Program-made: the position numbers and the translations under genes
The notes under the pieces: model-generated
Database searches by the model: none
Told to the model about the DNA's origin: nothing
Seen by the model: only the letters and a program-made list of their open reading frames with translations
Shown: in pieces, positions 35,508 to 44,404 of the stretch
How positions within the stretch are numbered: the first letter of the stretch is position 1
How the letters are laid out: each line of letters opens with the position of its first letter
Assembly: GCA_020631555.1 (NCBI GenBank)
Contig: JAHDGY010000012.1
Span: forward strand, 1 to 54,533
DNA length: 54,533 nucleotides
Direction of reading: 5' to 3'
Source of the DNA: Flavobacteriales bacterium
Lineage (GTDB): Bacteria > Bacteroidota > Bacteroidia > Flavobacteriales_D > Parvicellaceae

Positions 35508-37145
35508 ATGATTCGTTTTTTGTTGAGCATATTGTTGGTTTCATCATTTTGGAACTTCTGTTTCGGCCAGAGTAGAACCCAATGGATTGAAGGACAAGTC
35601 CTCCTGCAACTAGTCGACGGAACAAAAATTAAAGATTTGATGGCGAAACATAGAAAATTTCAATTTTTCCGGCCAAGTGAAATTTCTGATCACATGAATA
35701 TATGGCTTGTAAATTTTGACCATTCGAAATTTAAGATTAACAATGTACTCACTGAAATGGTTTCGGACCAAAATGTTATTCACGCTCAGAAAAACCTAAT
35801 TATTACTTCTCGAACAACTCCAAACGACTCATTGTTTAACCAACAATGGGCTTATGGACAAGATAATAATATTGATATTGATGCCGATTTGGCTTGGAAT
35901 ATTACCACCGGAGGACTAACGCCTCAGGGGGATACTATTGTGGTTGCAATTCTTGACCAGGGAATCCATAAAGAACATCCTGATTTGACATCAAATGTTT
36001 GGGTCAATCATCACGAAATAGACGGAAACAATATTGATGATGATACCAATGGGTATGTTGATGATTATTGGGGGTGGAATAGTCAAACCAATAATGGCAA
36101 TTCGTTGCCAACTAGTTCTTCTAAAACTCATGGAACAAAAGTAGCTGGAGTTATTGGCGCCGATGGTAACAATACATTTGGCGTTGCAGGAGTTAATTGG
36201 AATATTAAATTAATGGGATTGCGAGGTTTTGGAACCAATGCGCAAGTTATTGCATCGTATTCCTATGCTTTGAAACAGCGTAAATTATATAACGAAACGA
36301 ACGGTGCTGAAGGCGCATTCGTGGTGGCGATAAACTCTTCATTTGGAAAAAATGGCGGACAACCTGCAGATGCGCCCTTGTGGTGTGCAATGTATGATTC
36401 GCTGGGAAAGCATGGTATTTTGAGTGTTGCCGCAGGTCCAAACAAAAACTATAATATTGATGAAGTTGGTGACTTGCCTTGTGCATGCCCAAGTAAATTC
36501 TTAATTACTGTTACTAACACTAATCATCTTGACGAAAAGGCTTTGAATGCTGGATTTGGAGCAACCCACATGGACTTAGGAGCACCCGGAACCAGTATTT
36601 ACAGCACCACTATGATTTCTGGGTTGCCTAACTATGGAAGATATAGTGGTTGTTCTTATTCGTCCCCAATGGTTGCTGGAGCTGTTGCACTTGTATACTC
36701 CTCTCCTAAAATTTCATTTACAGACTTGGCCACCGATCAACCTGAATATGTGGCAAAAAAAATCCGAGATCAAATTTTGTATGGGGTAAAAAAAGTGAAT
36801 GACCTGTTGAGAAAAACCGTGACTGGAGGACGACTAAACCTTCATAATAGCGTGCATGAAATCAATGTAAACATTGAAGACTACGATACTCCAAATTCGG
36901 AATTTGTTGTTTACCCTTCTCCCTTGGATGGTGATGAACTAAAAATAAAGTTTGAAGGTAAACAAACCGAAACAATCGAGTTTCAAATTTTTAATAGCAA
37001 TGGGCAAGTACTGACACAAGTTGAGAAACCCATGTTAGTTGGCACCAATCTATGCTCAATTTCTGCTCGAAACTTGCACCCAGGCACGTACATTATTAAG
37101 TTAATTTCTGTAAAAAAAGTCCTGGTACGAAAGTTTATCCGTTGA
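35508..37145 (+). CDS. S8 subtilisin-like protease with T9SS sorting domain (copy 1)
   Basis: Secreted protease of 545 residues. A signal peptide (to about FGQ, residue 21) is followed by a propeptide-like region (about 22-110) and the S8 domain, with the triad Asp150 (AILDQGIHKEHPDL), His208 (KTHGTKVAGV) and Ser383 (GCSYSSPMVAG). The usual GTS at the serine is GCS here, and the oxyanion segment reads AAGPN where AAGN is usual. The last 75 or so residues form a type A T9SS C-terminal sorting domain (VVYPSPLDGD, IFNSNGQVL, GTYIIKL, VRKFIR). It is therefore expected to cross the outer membrane by the type IX system. A close paralogue follows directly. Confidence 0.92.
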   Translation: MIRFLLSILLVSSFWNFCFGQSRTQWIEGQVLLQLVDGTKIKDLMAKHRKFQFFRPSEISDHMNIWLVNFDHSKFKINNVLTEMVSDQNVIHAQKNLIITSRTTPNDSLFNQQWAYGQDNNIDIDADLAWNITTGGLTPQGDTIVVAILDQGIHKEHPDLTSNVWVNHHEIDGNNIDDDTNGYVDDYWGWNSQTNNGNSLPTSSSKTHGTKVAGVIGADGNNTFGVAGVNWNIKLMGLRGFGTNAQVIASYSYALKQRKLYNETNGAEGAFVVAINSSFGKNGGQPADAPLWCAMYDSLGKHGILSVAAGPNKNYNIDEVGDLPCACPSKFLITVTNTNHLDEKALNAGFGATHMDLGAPGTSIYSTTMISGLPNYGRYSGCSYSSPMVAGAVALVYSSPKISFTDLATDQPEYVAKKIRDQILYGVKKVNDLLRKTVTGGRLNLHNSVHEINVNIEDYDTPNSEFVVYPSPLDGDELKIKFEGKQTETIEFQIFNSNGQVLTQVEKPMLVGTNLCSISARNLHPGTYIIKLISVKKVLVRKFIR

Positions 37146-37193
37146 TCTTTAGATTCACGGAAAATGCATTTCAAAATTTGCAAACTGTAATCT

Positions 37194-37201
37194 TATATTT
37201 G
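37194..37201 (+). promoter_or_regulatory. possible -7 element for the second subtilase
   Basis: TATATTTG fits TAnnTTTG and lies 38 bases before the ATG at 37240, suggesting that the second subtilase can be transcribed on its own. Confidence 0.4.
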
Positions 37202-37239
37202 CCGTTATTAAGGTTTTGGATAAAAATTATTCACGAGTT

Positions 37240-38874
37240 ATGAAGCGTTGGTTGATGCTATGTTTTTGGTTGCTATGCTTGGAATTTAATGCCTGGAACC
37301 AAACAACAGAAGAAAAATGGGCTGTGGGAGAATTGTTGGTTCAGCTAGATGATGAAGTTAAAGTAAACGACCTAATCGACGAATACCGAAATTTTGAACT
37401 TTCACAACCTATTCGATTGACTCCTTCGATGAACATTTATCGTTTGAATTTTAATGAATCTTCCAATGAGATTGAATCTGTGATGACTGTTTTGAGGCGA
37501 GACAACCGCATTTTCAACATTCAAAAAAATTGGATTTCCAAACTAAGAACCAGGCCTAACGACTCTTTGATCAACGCTCAATGGCACCATTGGCAATACA
37601 ATGATATCGATGCCGATATGGATTTAGCTTGGAACGTTACCACCGGTGGAACTACAATTAATGAAGACACCATTGTAATCGGAATATTGGATGTGGGCAT
37701 TTGGAGAAATCATCCGGACTTGGAAACCAATATATGGAAGAACAATAAAGAAATTGTCGCCAACGGCATAGACGACGACCAAAACGGATTTATTGACGAT
37801 GTTTGGGGATGGAATTCAATATCCAAAAACGGAGATGTATTGCCAAGTGGAGCGACTCAGACCCACGGAACCATAGTTGCAGGTGTGGCGGGAGCAATTG
37901 GCAATAATGAAATTGGTGTAAGTGGAATTAACTGGAACATTAAGATGATGACATTAAGAGGTTATAAGAAAAATGACGAGCAAATAGCTTCTTACGCATA
38001 TGCACTAAAACAACGACAGTTATATAATTCAACTAACGGAAAAAAAGGTTCATTTGTAGTTGCTATTAATTCTTCTTTTGGAACGGATACAGCAAAGCCC
38101 GAAGATGCTCCTCTTCTTTGCGCATTTTTTGACACTTTGGGCCAACATGGTATCTTAAGTATCGCATCCGGACCTAATGAAAATTGGAATATTGACGTAG
38201 TGGGAGATTTACCATGTACATGTCCGAGCGAGTACATAGTCGCTGTTACCAATATTGATAAATACGATGCCAAACGAACCGATGCAGGATATGGTTCTGC
38301 GCATATTGACCTAGGTGCTCCGGGAACAAATATCCTAAGCACATCAATGAATTACTCCAAACCTATATACACCGAATCTTCAGGAACTTCTTACTCGTCT
38401 CCAATGGTTACCGGCCTGGTTGGATTACTTTACTCAGTGCCATGTTCAAGAATTGCAGATTCTGCGATAACGCATCCGGCACGAACAGCTAGAAAAATTC
38501 GAGACTACATTCTTAACGGAGTTGAAACCAACAAAGCTATGTTCGGAATCACGGCAACTAATGGAAAGCTAAATGCATACAATAGCGTAATGGATCTTGT
38601 TGCAAATTGTCCGAAGCCAAACGCAGAAGAATTGATTGTATTTCCAAACCCGAATGCAGATGGGAAAATCTGGATTCAATATAATAGCTCTTCGGAAAGC
38701 GCAATTGAACTTGAAATCTATGATTTAACGGGAAAAAAAGTACTCGATCTGAATGGGAAGACAACCATTGGAAATAACGTATTTCGCATTGAATTAGGAG
38801 ACATTGCAAACGGAGCATACGTACTCAAGTTCATCAATGGAGATCAAACTATTACTAAGAAAATTGTAATCTAA
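37240..38874 (+). CDS. S8 subtilisin-like protease with T9SS sorting domain (copy 2)
   Basis: Paralogue of the preceding protease, 544 residues, similar along its whole length. The triad is Asp151 (GILDVGIWRNHPDL), His209 (TQTHGTIVAG) and Ser384 (GTSYSSPMVTG), here with the canonical GTS. The oxyanion segment again has the inserted proline (ASGPN). A type A T9SS sorting domain closes the protein (IVFPNPNADGKIWI, IYDLTGKKVL, GAYVLKF, KKIVI). ATG 37240 gives a clean signal peptide; the in-frame TTG at 37216 lies close to the -7 element and is unlikely. The stop is one base from the stop of the convergent DUF354 gene. Confidence 0.92.
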   Translation: MKRWLMLCFWLLCLEFNAWNQTTEEKWAVGELLVQLDDEVKVNDLIDEYRNFELSQPIRLTPSMNIYRLNFNESSNEIESVMTVLRRDNRIFNIQKNWISKLRTRPNDSLINAQWHHWQYNDIDADMDLAWNVTTGGTTINEDTIVIGILDVGIWRNHPDLETNIWKNNKEIVANGIDDDQNGFIDDVWGWNSISKNGDVLPSGATQTHGTIVAGVAGAIGNNEIGVSGINWNIKMMTLRGYKKNDEQIASYAYALKQRQLYNSTNGKKGSFVVAINSSFGTDTAKPEDAPLLCAFFDTLGQHGILSIASGPNENWNIDVVGDLPCTCPSEYIVAVTNIDKYDAKRTDAGYGSAHIDLGAPGTNILSTSMNYSKPIYTESSGTSYSSPMVTGLVGLLYSVPCSRIADSAITHPARTARKIRDYILNGVETNKAMFGITATNGKLNAYNSVMDLVANCPKPNAEELIVFPNPNADGKIWIQYNSSSESAIELEIYDLTGKKVLDLNGKTTIGNNVFRIELGDIANGAYVLKFINGDQTITKKIVI

Positions 38875-38875
38875 G

Positions 38876-39916
38876 TTAGGCCGCAATTTCTCTAACCTGC
38901 ATTGCTTCAAAAGCTAAATCGGTAATAAACTGCGTAACGTCAATCTTATCCGTCAGCATTTTTTGTCTTCTACCCTGCCATTCTAAGCGAAAGTTTTTCA
39001 TTTCGATGATTTCCTTTGTTCTTTCGAGAACACCACCAAAATTTCTAAAACCATAGATTAAACCATAGTCTTCCTGTTCCTTCAAAGTACCAGCATTGAG
39101 CGTATTAATATATATCGCCGGAGTACCCAAGGCTGCACATTCTGATGCCATAGTAGCACCTTCGCCGATGTAGATAATTGCATGTGCTAACAACTGATGC
39201 ATTCTACTTGGTGCAACTTGAACCTTATATTCTTTCAATTCCTTAGGTAATTCCTTTTCCGACGAAATCAAAACTCTCCCCTTACTTTTGAGCAGTTCTA
39301 CAATCTTAAGCTGTTCTTCGAACTTCATTCCTGATTCTTTAATATCGTGACCCGCATTCCACGCAACAAATCGCACTAGTGAATACGGTTCGCCTGGATC
39401 CAAACCAAGTTCTTTGTATATCGTTGCATCCTTTTTAAAGTAATTCGGATGCAAATACGCTAGTTCATGGTATCCTCTGTACTTAATCTGCTTTGAACCA
39501 AAATTCTTCTCGAAACAAGAGGGATTGACCAAGTGTGTCGAAAACGGTCTGTAAAGCATATGTTCAAACTTGGAATGTTCGGTGTCGTCCATCACAATGT
39601 GCGGCTTTCCCATTAGAAAAGAAACATGGGCAGCATACATTGAACTCACCGATAGAAAAAGCTGAACATCATTGAGTTTAGCTATCCGATGAATTGCAGC
39701 GGCAAATTTGTACAATCCAACAAGTTTGTCTACTCCACTTTTGAAGGGTTTTCCAATATTATAATATTCAAAATCGTAATGTTCGAGCAAATCAATGCTA
39801 CATTCTTTGTCACGAGAGGTAAATATTACCCTGTAACCAGCTCTTTCCAAATTTAAAGCAGTATGCTTAAACAAGTGAATATGACCCGGATGACCTATGT
39901 CAATAAGAACATTCAT
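38876..39916 (-). CDS. DUF354 glycosyltransferase-like / epimerase-like protein
   Basis: Protein of 346 residues of the DUF354 family, which has the GT-B fold related to UDP-GlcNAc 2-epimerases and MurG-like transferases. Key segments are the N-terminal VLIDIGHPGHIHLFKHTA, PHIVMDDTEHSKFEHM and the donor-site-like YIGEGATMASECAALGTPAIYINT. It follows the HisF paralogue on the minus strand (23-base gap) and lies at the left end of the polysaccharide locus, so a role in making or adding a sugar of that glycan is likely. The reaction is not established for the family. Confidence 0.82.
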   Translation of the reverse strand: MNVLIDIGHPGHIHLFKHTALNLERAGYRVIFTSRDKECSIDLLEHYDFEYYNIGKPFKSGVDKLVGLYKFAAAIHRIAKLNDVQLFLSVSSMYAAHVSFLMGKPHIVMDDTEHSKFEHMLYRPFSTHLVNPSCFEKNFGSKQIKYRGYHELAYLHPNYFKKDATIYKELGLDPGEPYSLVRFVAWNAGHDIKESGMKFEEQLKIVELLKSKGRVLISSEKELPKELKEYKVQVAPSRMHQLLAHAIIYIGEGATMASECAALGTPAIYINTLNAGTLKEQEDYGLIYGFRNFGGVLERTKEIIEMKNFRLEWQGRRQKMLTDKIDVTQFITDLAFEAMQVREIAA

Positions 39917-39939
39917 AGTATAATAGTTAGGTTGTTAGA

Positions 39940-40713
39940 TTACGCTACAGATTTTTTAAATGCGTTGGCAATTTCCTTTCGAGTTGGCATATTTATTAAT
40001 ACAGCCCGACGAGGTCCGTGGAAAACGAAAAAACTCCCAGCTGCCACCGCGGAGGCATGACTTTGATTAACTGCATCCGAAAAATGATCGACGCAACCTG
40101 CACCACCACAAGCTACAACCGGAATAGATACAGCCTGAGAAACTTCCTTAACAAGATCAAGATCATAACCGTTCATCTGGCCGTCATGATCAATCGAGTT
40201 AATTAAAATTTCCCCGGCACCGAGTGCTTCAACCTGCTTTGCAAACTCAACAGGATTTAAACCTGTAGATTTCTTTCCGTTGCTAACATACACTTGTCGC
40301 TTGCCAAGAAATTTCTTTTTTACATCGATAGAAACAATTATGGTAGAACTTCCGAACGTATCAGCCGCTTGCTGAACAAACTCTGGGTTTTCAACTGCAA
40401 CACTATTAATACTAACCTTTTCCGCTCCAGCATTAATTATCCGACGAATATCATCAATTGACTTCACTCCGCCACCAACGGAAAATGGCATGTCGCACTC
40501 ATCTCCCAGCTGTTTCACCAAATCTAAGGAAACCAGCCTGTTTTCAGCAGACGCCGTTATGTCTAAGAAAATCAATTCGTCTGCCTTCTTATCGTTAAAT
40601 ATTTTAATAGCATTCATCGGATCACCTATATACTTATAGTCACTGAATTTTACCGATTTAACTAATCCTAAGTTTTTAAGAAGTAAACATGGAATGACTC
40701 TGGGGCGATACAT
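39940..40713 (-). CDS. hisF: HisF paralogue for acetamidino-sugar synthesis (HisF2/WbuZ type)
   Basis: TIM-barrel protein of 257 residues in the HisF family. Aligned by eye with Thermotoga HisF, the catalytic Asp11 of the cyclase is Leu11 here (CLLLKN instead of CLDVKD), and the second catalytic Asp130 is Glu156 (NPVEF). The barrel phosphate loops and the ammonia-channel side look kept (FLDITAS, SVGGGV, GAGEILINSIDHDG, ACGGAG). This is the pattern of HisF2/WbuZ, which with HisH-type glutaminase delivers ammonia to a WbpG-type amidotransferase. Those partners are at 51399-54313. ATG 40713 (MYRPRVIPCLLLKN) fits the family; the longer open frame to 40809 opens with TTG. Confidence 0.88.
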   Translation of the reverse strand: MYRPRVIPCLLLKNLGLVKSVKFSDYKYIGDPMNAIKIFNDKKADELIFLDITASAENRLVSLDLVKQLGDECDMPFSVGGGVKSIDDIRRIINAGAEKVSINSVAVENPEFVQQAADTFGSSTIIVSIDVKKKFLGKRQVYVSNGKKSTGLNPVEFAKQVEALGAGEILINSIDHDGQMNGYDLDLVKEVSQAVSIPVVACGGAGCVDHFSDAVNQSHASAVAAGSFFVFHGPRRAVLINMPTRKEIANAFKKSVA

Positions 40714-40950
40714 AATATTGGTTTTGGTTGGCCGAAAATTCAAAAGGTTGACTTTCGCATGTACTCTCGTACGCAACACCTTATTCGAAAGTTTTTTTTT
40801 AACACTCAAGGTTTTCCGAACGATTCATTTCCACTAATACCGTGGGATATGAGAACCTTCTGAGACATAACCTTAGAGCAAATATTGCGTATTAGATCTT
40901 GAATTTGAACGCTCAAACTAAAACACAACAGCGCTAAAGTTTACCAACCA

Positions 40951-41802
40951 ATGACCCACAACACTCAAAATAACCTGCAATCGCGGCCTGTTCGGAAACG
41001 CAAATTATTCAGAAATTTTGATGCAATTCGCCTGCACTTGAAAAGCCGAACCGTGTTGGGTGGTATATCGATTATTTTAATCCTTTCAGTAATCTCTTGT
41101 GCAGAAACGAATTACAACTATCTCAATGATTTGAGCAAAAAAGCTTCTTTATTAGAATTTAAGTTTTCGCAATACGAACCCACCATTCATAAAGGTCAAG
41201 AACTATGTATCGCCGTAAGCAGTCTTAGTAAAGAAGGTTCTAAATACTTTAGAACCAGTACTGAGAAAACGGGCGCTACAGGAGTCGAATGTCTAGATTA
41301 TGTGGTTGATATTAACGGCAATATTGATTTTCCTTTGATTGGCAATATTCAAGTCTATGGATTGAATCTTCGCCAGTGCACAGACACCGTAAAAGATCGA
41401 CTTAGTCGCTATCTGGAACATGCACACGTATGGGTGAAATTTCAGAACTATTCGTTTACCGTACTTGGAGAAGTAAACCGTCCGGGTGAGTTTGTGGCAG
41501 ATGACGGGAAAATAAACGTTTTGCAAGCAATCGCGATGGCTGGAGATTTAACGCAATTCGCAAAACGAAACAACATCCTTATTACAAGAGCTGTAGACAG
41601 AAACATGACCTATACTCGGTTGGACTTAACCACTAAGAAAATACTGGAATCCGAATTCTTCTATTTACACCCTGAAGACGTGATATATGTTGAGTCAAAC
41701 AAAGGTCGGATCGCAAACTCGAAAAATTTAATTGGAATAACATCCGTTGCTTCCGGAATCGGAATGGTGGCGGCAGTATTCATTACAACCTACTTAAAGT
41801 AA
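40951..41802 (+). CDS. Wza-like polysaccharide export lipoprotein
   Basis: Protein of 283 residues. A positively charged N-terminus precedes a hydrophobic segment with lipobox VISC (Cys50), so it is probably an outer-membrane lipoprotein. The polysaccharide export domain follows (INGNIDFPLIGNIQVYGLN, cited in part), and then a SLBB-type domain (FTVLGEVNRPGEF, INVLQAIAMAGDLTQFA). A C-terminal hydrophobic helix (TSVASGIGMVAAVFITT) is common in the short Bacteroidota form. It forms the outer-membrane exit for capsule or exopolysaccharide. It opens the plus-strand polysaccharide run and is followed by the Wzc-like gene after a short repeat-bearing gap. Confidence 0.9.
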   Translation: MTHNTQNNLQSRPVRKRKLFRNFDAIRLHLKSRTVLGGISIILILSVISCAETNYNYLNDLSKKASLLEFKFSQYEPTIHKGQELCIAVSSLSKEGSKYFRTSTEKTGATGVECLDYVVDINGNIDFPLIGNIQVYGLNLRQCTDTVKDRLSRYLEHAHVWVKFQNYSFTVLGEVNRPGEFVADDGKINVLQAIAMAGDLTQFAKRNNILITRAVDRNMTYTRLDLTTKKILESEFFYLHPEDVIYVESNKGRIANSKNLIGITSVASGIGMVAAVFITTYLK

Positions 41803-41864
41803 TTAATAATTGACAGTGAATAATTGGTAATTGTCAACTATCAATTGTCCATTAACAACAAGCA
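41803..41864. repeat. short direct and inverted repeats between wza- and wzc-like genes
   Basis: AATTGTC occurs at 41829-41835 and 41843-41849, and TTGACA (41810-41815) is complementary to TGTCAA (41832-41837) across a 16-base loop. The whole spacer is built from AATTG-like words. Such AT-rich repeat words are common between Bacteroidota genes. The hairpin is weak and may only be low-complexity sequence. Confidence 0.35.
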
Positions 41865-44279
41865 ATGGCATCCGCAGAAGATAAGGTAAAGAAAATGCTA
41901 GAGCAGGAAGAGGAAGGTGTAAACTTCAAGGCCGTCTTTTCCAGCTATATCAGATTTTGGTACCTATTCTTCTTGACCATACCTCCAGCCATGGTGGGAG
42001 CGTACTATCAGAATTTCAAAATGATTCCGAAGTACACGGTGGTGACCGAAATCTTCATTCAGCAGACTGGGAAGAACACAATCATGACGGATAACATGAT
42101 TCCGGACATGCAATTTTTGTTGCGTCCCAAGAAGGTGAATAGTGAGGTTCAAATATTCATGTCCCGTGAGATTTGCCGAGAAGCAGTGCGAGGATTGGAA
42201 TTAAGCCCTTCCTATTACCAAATTGGGAATTACAAAACTAAAGATCTCTACACCAACTGTCCTTTCAAAGTCATAATTGACAGTGTTCCCCCAAATGCGT
42301 ATTACAGCAATTTTTCTGTACACATTCTTAACGCCAACGAATTTACTTTACGCTACGGAATGCGGGGAGATACAGGATTTCATGCAGAAAACCACCAATT
42401 TGGAGAAGTAATCGATGACCTGGGAATCAACTTTAAAATAGACAAACGGCTTCCAGAAGTACTGGCCCGATACAACGATCCAGCAGTGCAGGATAACCAT
42501 CGAAATTTCTCATTCAAATTCAATTTCGAAGAGGACATGGTACGTCAGTACGGTGGAATGGTAGAAGCTTTTGAAGCTCAAAAGAAATCTAGTACCGTAA
42601 TGTTGGAAACAATAGAAACAGTACCAGAACGAGGAGTGGATTTCCTCAACAAAATGATCGAAGTTTACATCCTTCACATCATTAAAGCCAAGAAGAGTCT
42701 TGCTAAAAATATGTACGACTTTATCGAGAAAAGACTGGCTATCAACTTCAAAGATCTAATTGATCTTGAATTACAAATCGAGCGATTCAAAAGAGAAAGT
42801 AATATTACCGATCTGGATAACGAAGCCAAATTTATTCTGGAGGGAATCAAGAAATTCGAAATCGAACAAAGTGATGCAGAAACTCAATTAGCACAGGTTA
42901 GACTACTTATAGAAGATTTTATGAGAGATGATGCTCAGGAGATTTCCATTCCTAGTACTATTTCTGGTATGACCGATCACCTTTTGAATCAAATGATCCA
43001 AAAACTTAACGGAAAACGGAGTGAGTTGACTTTGGTAATTCAGACAGTCAAACCTGATAACCCACTGATCGTAGAGCTTCGTCAGCAGATTCAGGAGCTA
43101 AAAAGTGCTTTGCAGATAAACATGATTTCCTATGAACGAAACTTGGAAATCGCTGTACAAGACATCAACCATAGGATTCAAACGTATAAAGATCAGCTAA
43201 AAATGCTGAGTAGTAAAATTAAGAACCTAGCCGGATTGGAACGAAAGAGAAATATTAAAGAAGAACTTTATTTGTATTTGCTCCAAAAGAAAGAAGAAGC
43301 CGCCATGGCATTAGCGTCTAAAGTGATTGACTGCCAACTTGTACAAAGCGCATTTTCATCACCACCATTCTACAAGCCAAATAAAAGTATCATCATGATT
43401 ATCGGGTTCGTAATCGGATTGGTTATTCCGATTGTGTTCATCACAATACTTAACATGATGAACGACAAAATTCAGAATGCTGATTTTATAAAGAAAAAAA
43501 CTCTTGCTCCGATAATCGAACTTATTGCAAAAAACAAATCCAACCAACTATTAATGGCTGGCGGACCAGAAAACCACGGCCATGCAGAACGGTACAAAAG
43601 TCTGGTTTTTAAACTAGATCAGGAAGAAAAACGACAATCTTCACTTGTGGTATCGTGCGTTCATCATGAAGGAAAAACTTTCAATGCAATAAATATTGCC
43701 ACAACCCATGCTTCTCTTGGAACCAAAACTCTGTTGATAGAAATGGATTTACGGAACCCAACAATCGAAGAAAAATTAAATGTTCCTCGAGATTTGGGAA
43801 TTACCGACTATCTGATGGAACCAGCTGATGAAGAAGCAGAACCTGTTACTTTGGATCAAATTGTCCGTCAGTCAAACTACAACTCAAAATTATATTATAT
43901 CGCCGCTGGAAGGCGCTCCGAAAACCCGGCAGAATTAATTTTTAGCGAAAAATTGAAAGCGTTGTTCAACCATCTACGTTCTGAGTACGACAAGATTATT
44001 ATTGATTCTCCCCCAATCAAAGCGGTTTCGGATGCGTACATTATCGGGAAACTTGTAGACAATACAATTTGTGTATTACGTCACAACTACAGCAAAAAAG
44101 ATCATGTTGGGTTCATAAATGATCTGTATGAACAAGGAAGATTCAAAAATTTAGGAATAATATTCAACGAAGCTCAGCAAAACGTTGAGTTGCAAGACAT
44201 GCAATACGATGCTTCAAATAAAAGCAAGTGGAAACAAATTGCAGTTCGACTGCTTAGAAGCCTAAGACTAATTAAATAG
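41865..44279 (+). CDS. Wzc-like polysaccharide co-polymerase with BY-kinase domain
   Basis: Inner-membrane protein of 804 residues. A Wzz domain lies between two membrane helices (about 30-50 and 505-525), with long coiled-coil helices at about 280-470. The cytoplasmic tail is a bacterial tyrosine kinase-like ATPase: Walker A HHEGKTFNAIN (PGEGKT is usual), Walker A' LLIEMDLRNP (LLIDxDLRxP is usual), and Walker B IIIDSPP. The C-terminal end (after QDMQYDASNKS) is basic and lacks the tyrosine cluster used for autophosphorylation. No phosphatase gene is seen nearby. It controls chain length and export with the Wza-like protein. Confidence 0.9.
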   Translation: MASAEDKVKKMLEQEEEGVNFKAVFSSYIRFWYLFFLTIPPAMVGAYYQNFKMIPKYTVVTEIFIQQTGKNTIMTDNMIPDMQFLLRPKKVNSEVQIFMSREICREAVRGLELSPSYYQIGNYKTKDLYTNCPFKVIIDSVPPNAYYSNFSVHILNANEFTLRYGMRGDTGFHAENHQFGEVIDDLGINFKIDKRLPEVLARYNDPAVQDNHRNFSFKFNFEEDMVRQYGGMVEAFEAQKKSSTVMLETIETVPERGVDFLNKMIEVYILHIIKAKKSLAKNMYDFIEKRLAINFKDLIDLELQIERFKRESNITDLDNEAKFILEGIKKFEIEQSDAETQLAQVRLLIEDFMRDDAQEISIPSTISGMTDHLLNQMIQKLNGKRSELTLVIQTVKPDNPLIVELRQQIQELKSALQINMISYERNLEIAVQDINHRIQTYKDQLKMLSSKIKNLAGLERKRNIKEELYLYLLQKKEEAAMALASKVIDCQLVQSAFSSPPFYKPNKSIIMIIGFVIGLVIPIVFITILNMMNDKIQNADFIKKKTLAPIIELIAKNKSNQLLMAGGPENHGHAERYKSLVFKLDQEEKRQSSLVVSCVHHEGKTFNAINIATTHASLGTKTLLIEMDLRNPTIEEKLNVPRDLGITDYLMEPADEEAEPVTLDQIVRQSNYNSKLYYIAAGRRSENPAELIFSEKLKALFNHLRSEYDKIIIDSPPIKAVSDAYIIGKLVDNTICVLRHNYSKKDHVGFINDLYEQGRFKNLGIIFNEAQQNVELQDMQYDASNKSKWKQIAVRLLRSLRLIK

Positions 44280-44339
44280 CATCCATGCGTCCTTGAGCCA
44301 CTCGACGGACACATTGAATTTTACCTCACCCTTTGGCAC

Positions 44340-44362
44340 TTCGAGCACCTCAGTGCTGCGAA
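44340..44362. repeat. intergenic hairpin between wzc- and flippase genes
   Basis: TTCGAGCAC (44340-44348), loop CTCA, then GTGCTGCGAA (44353-44362), giving a stem with one bulged G. The surrounding gap (44280-44404) is richer in CTCAGG/TTCGG words than the flanking genes, which recalls the interspersed palindromic repeats containing TTCG and CTCAG seen between Bacteroidota genes. It could also lower read-through into the flippase. Confidence 0.4.
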
Positions 44363-44404
44363 ACCTCAGGGTTCGGTCAGGGCAGTGTAAAAAATAGAAA
44401 CAAA

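Noticed and set aside
37216-37239. TTG start giving the second subtilase eight extra residues
   Set aside because: The extension is close to the -7 element and spoils an otherwise normal signal peptide starting at ATG 37240.
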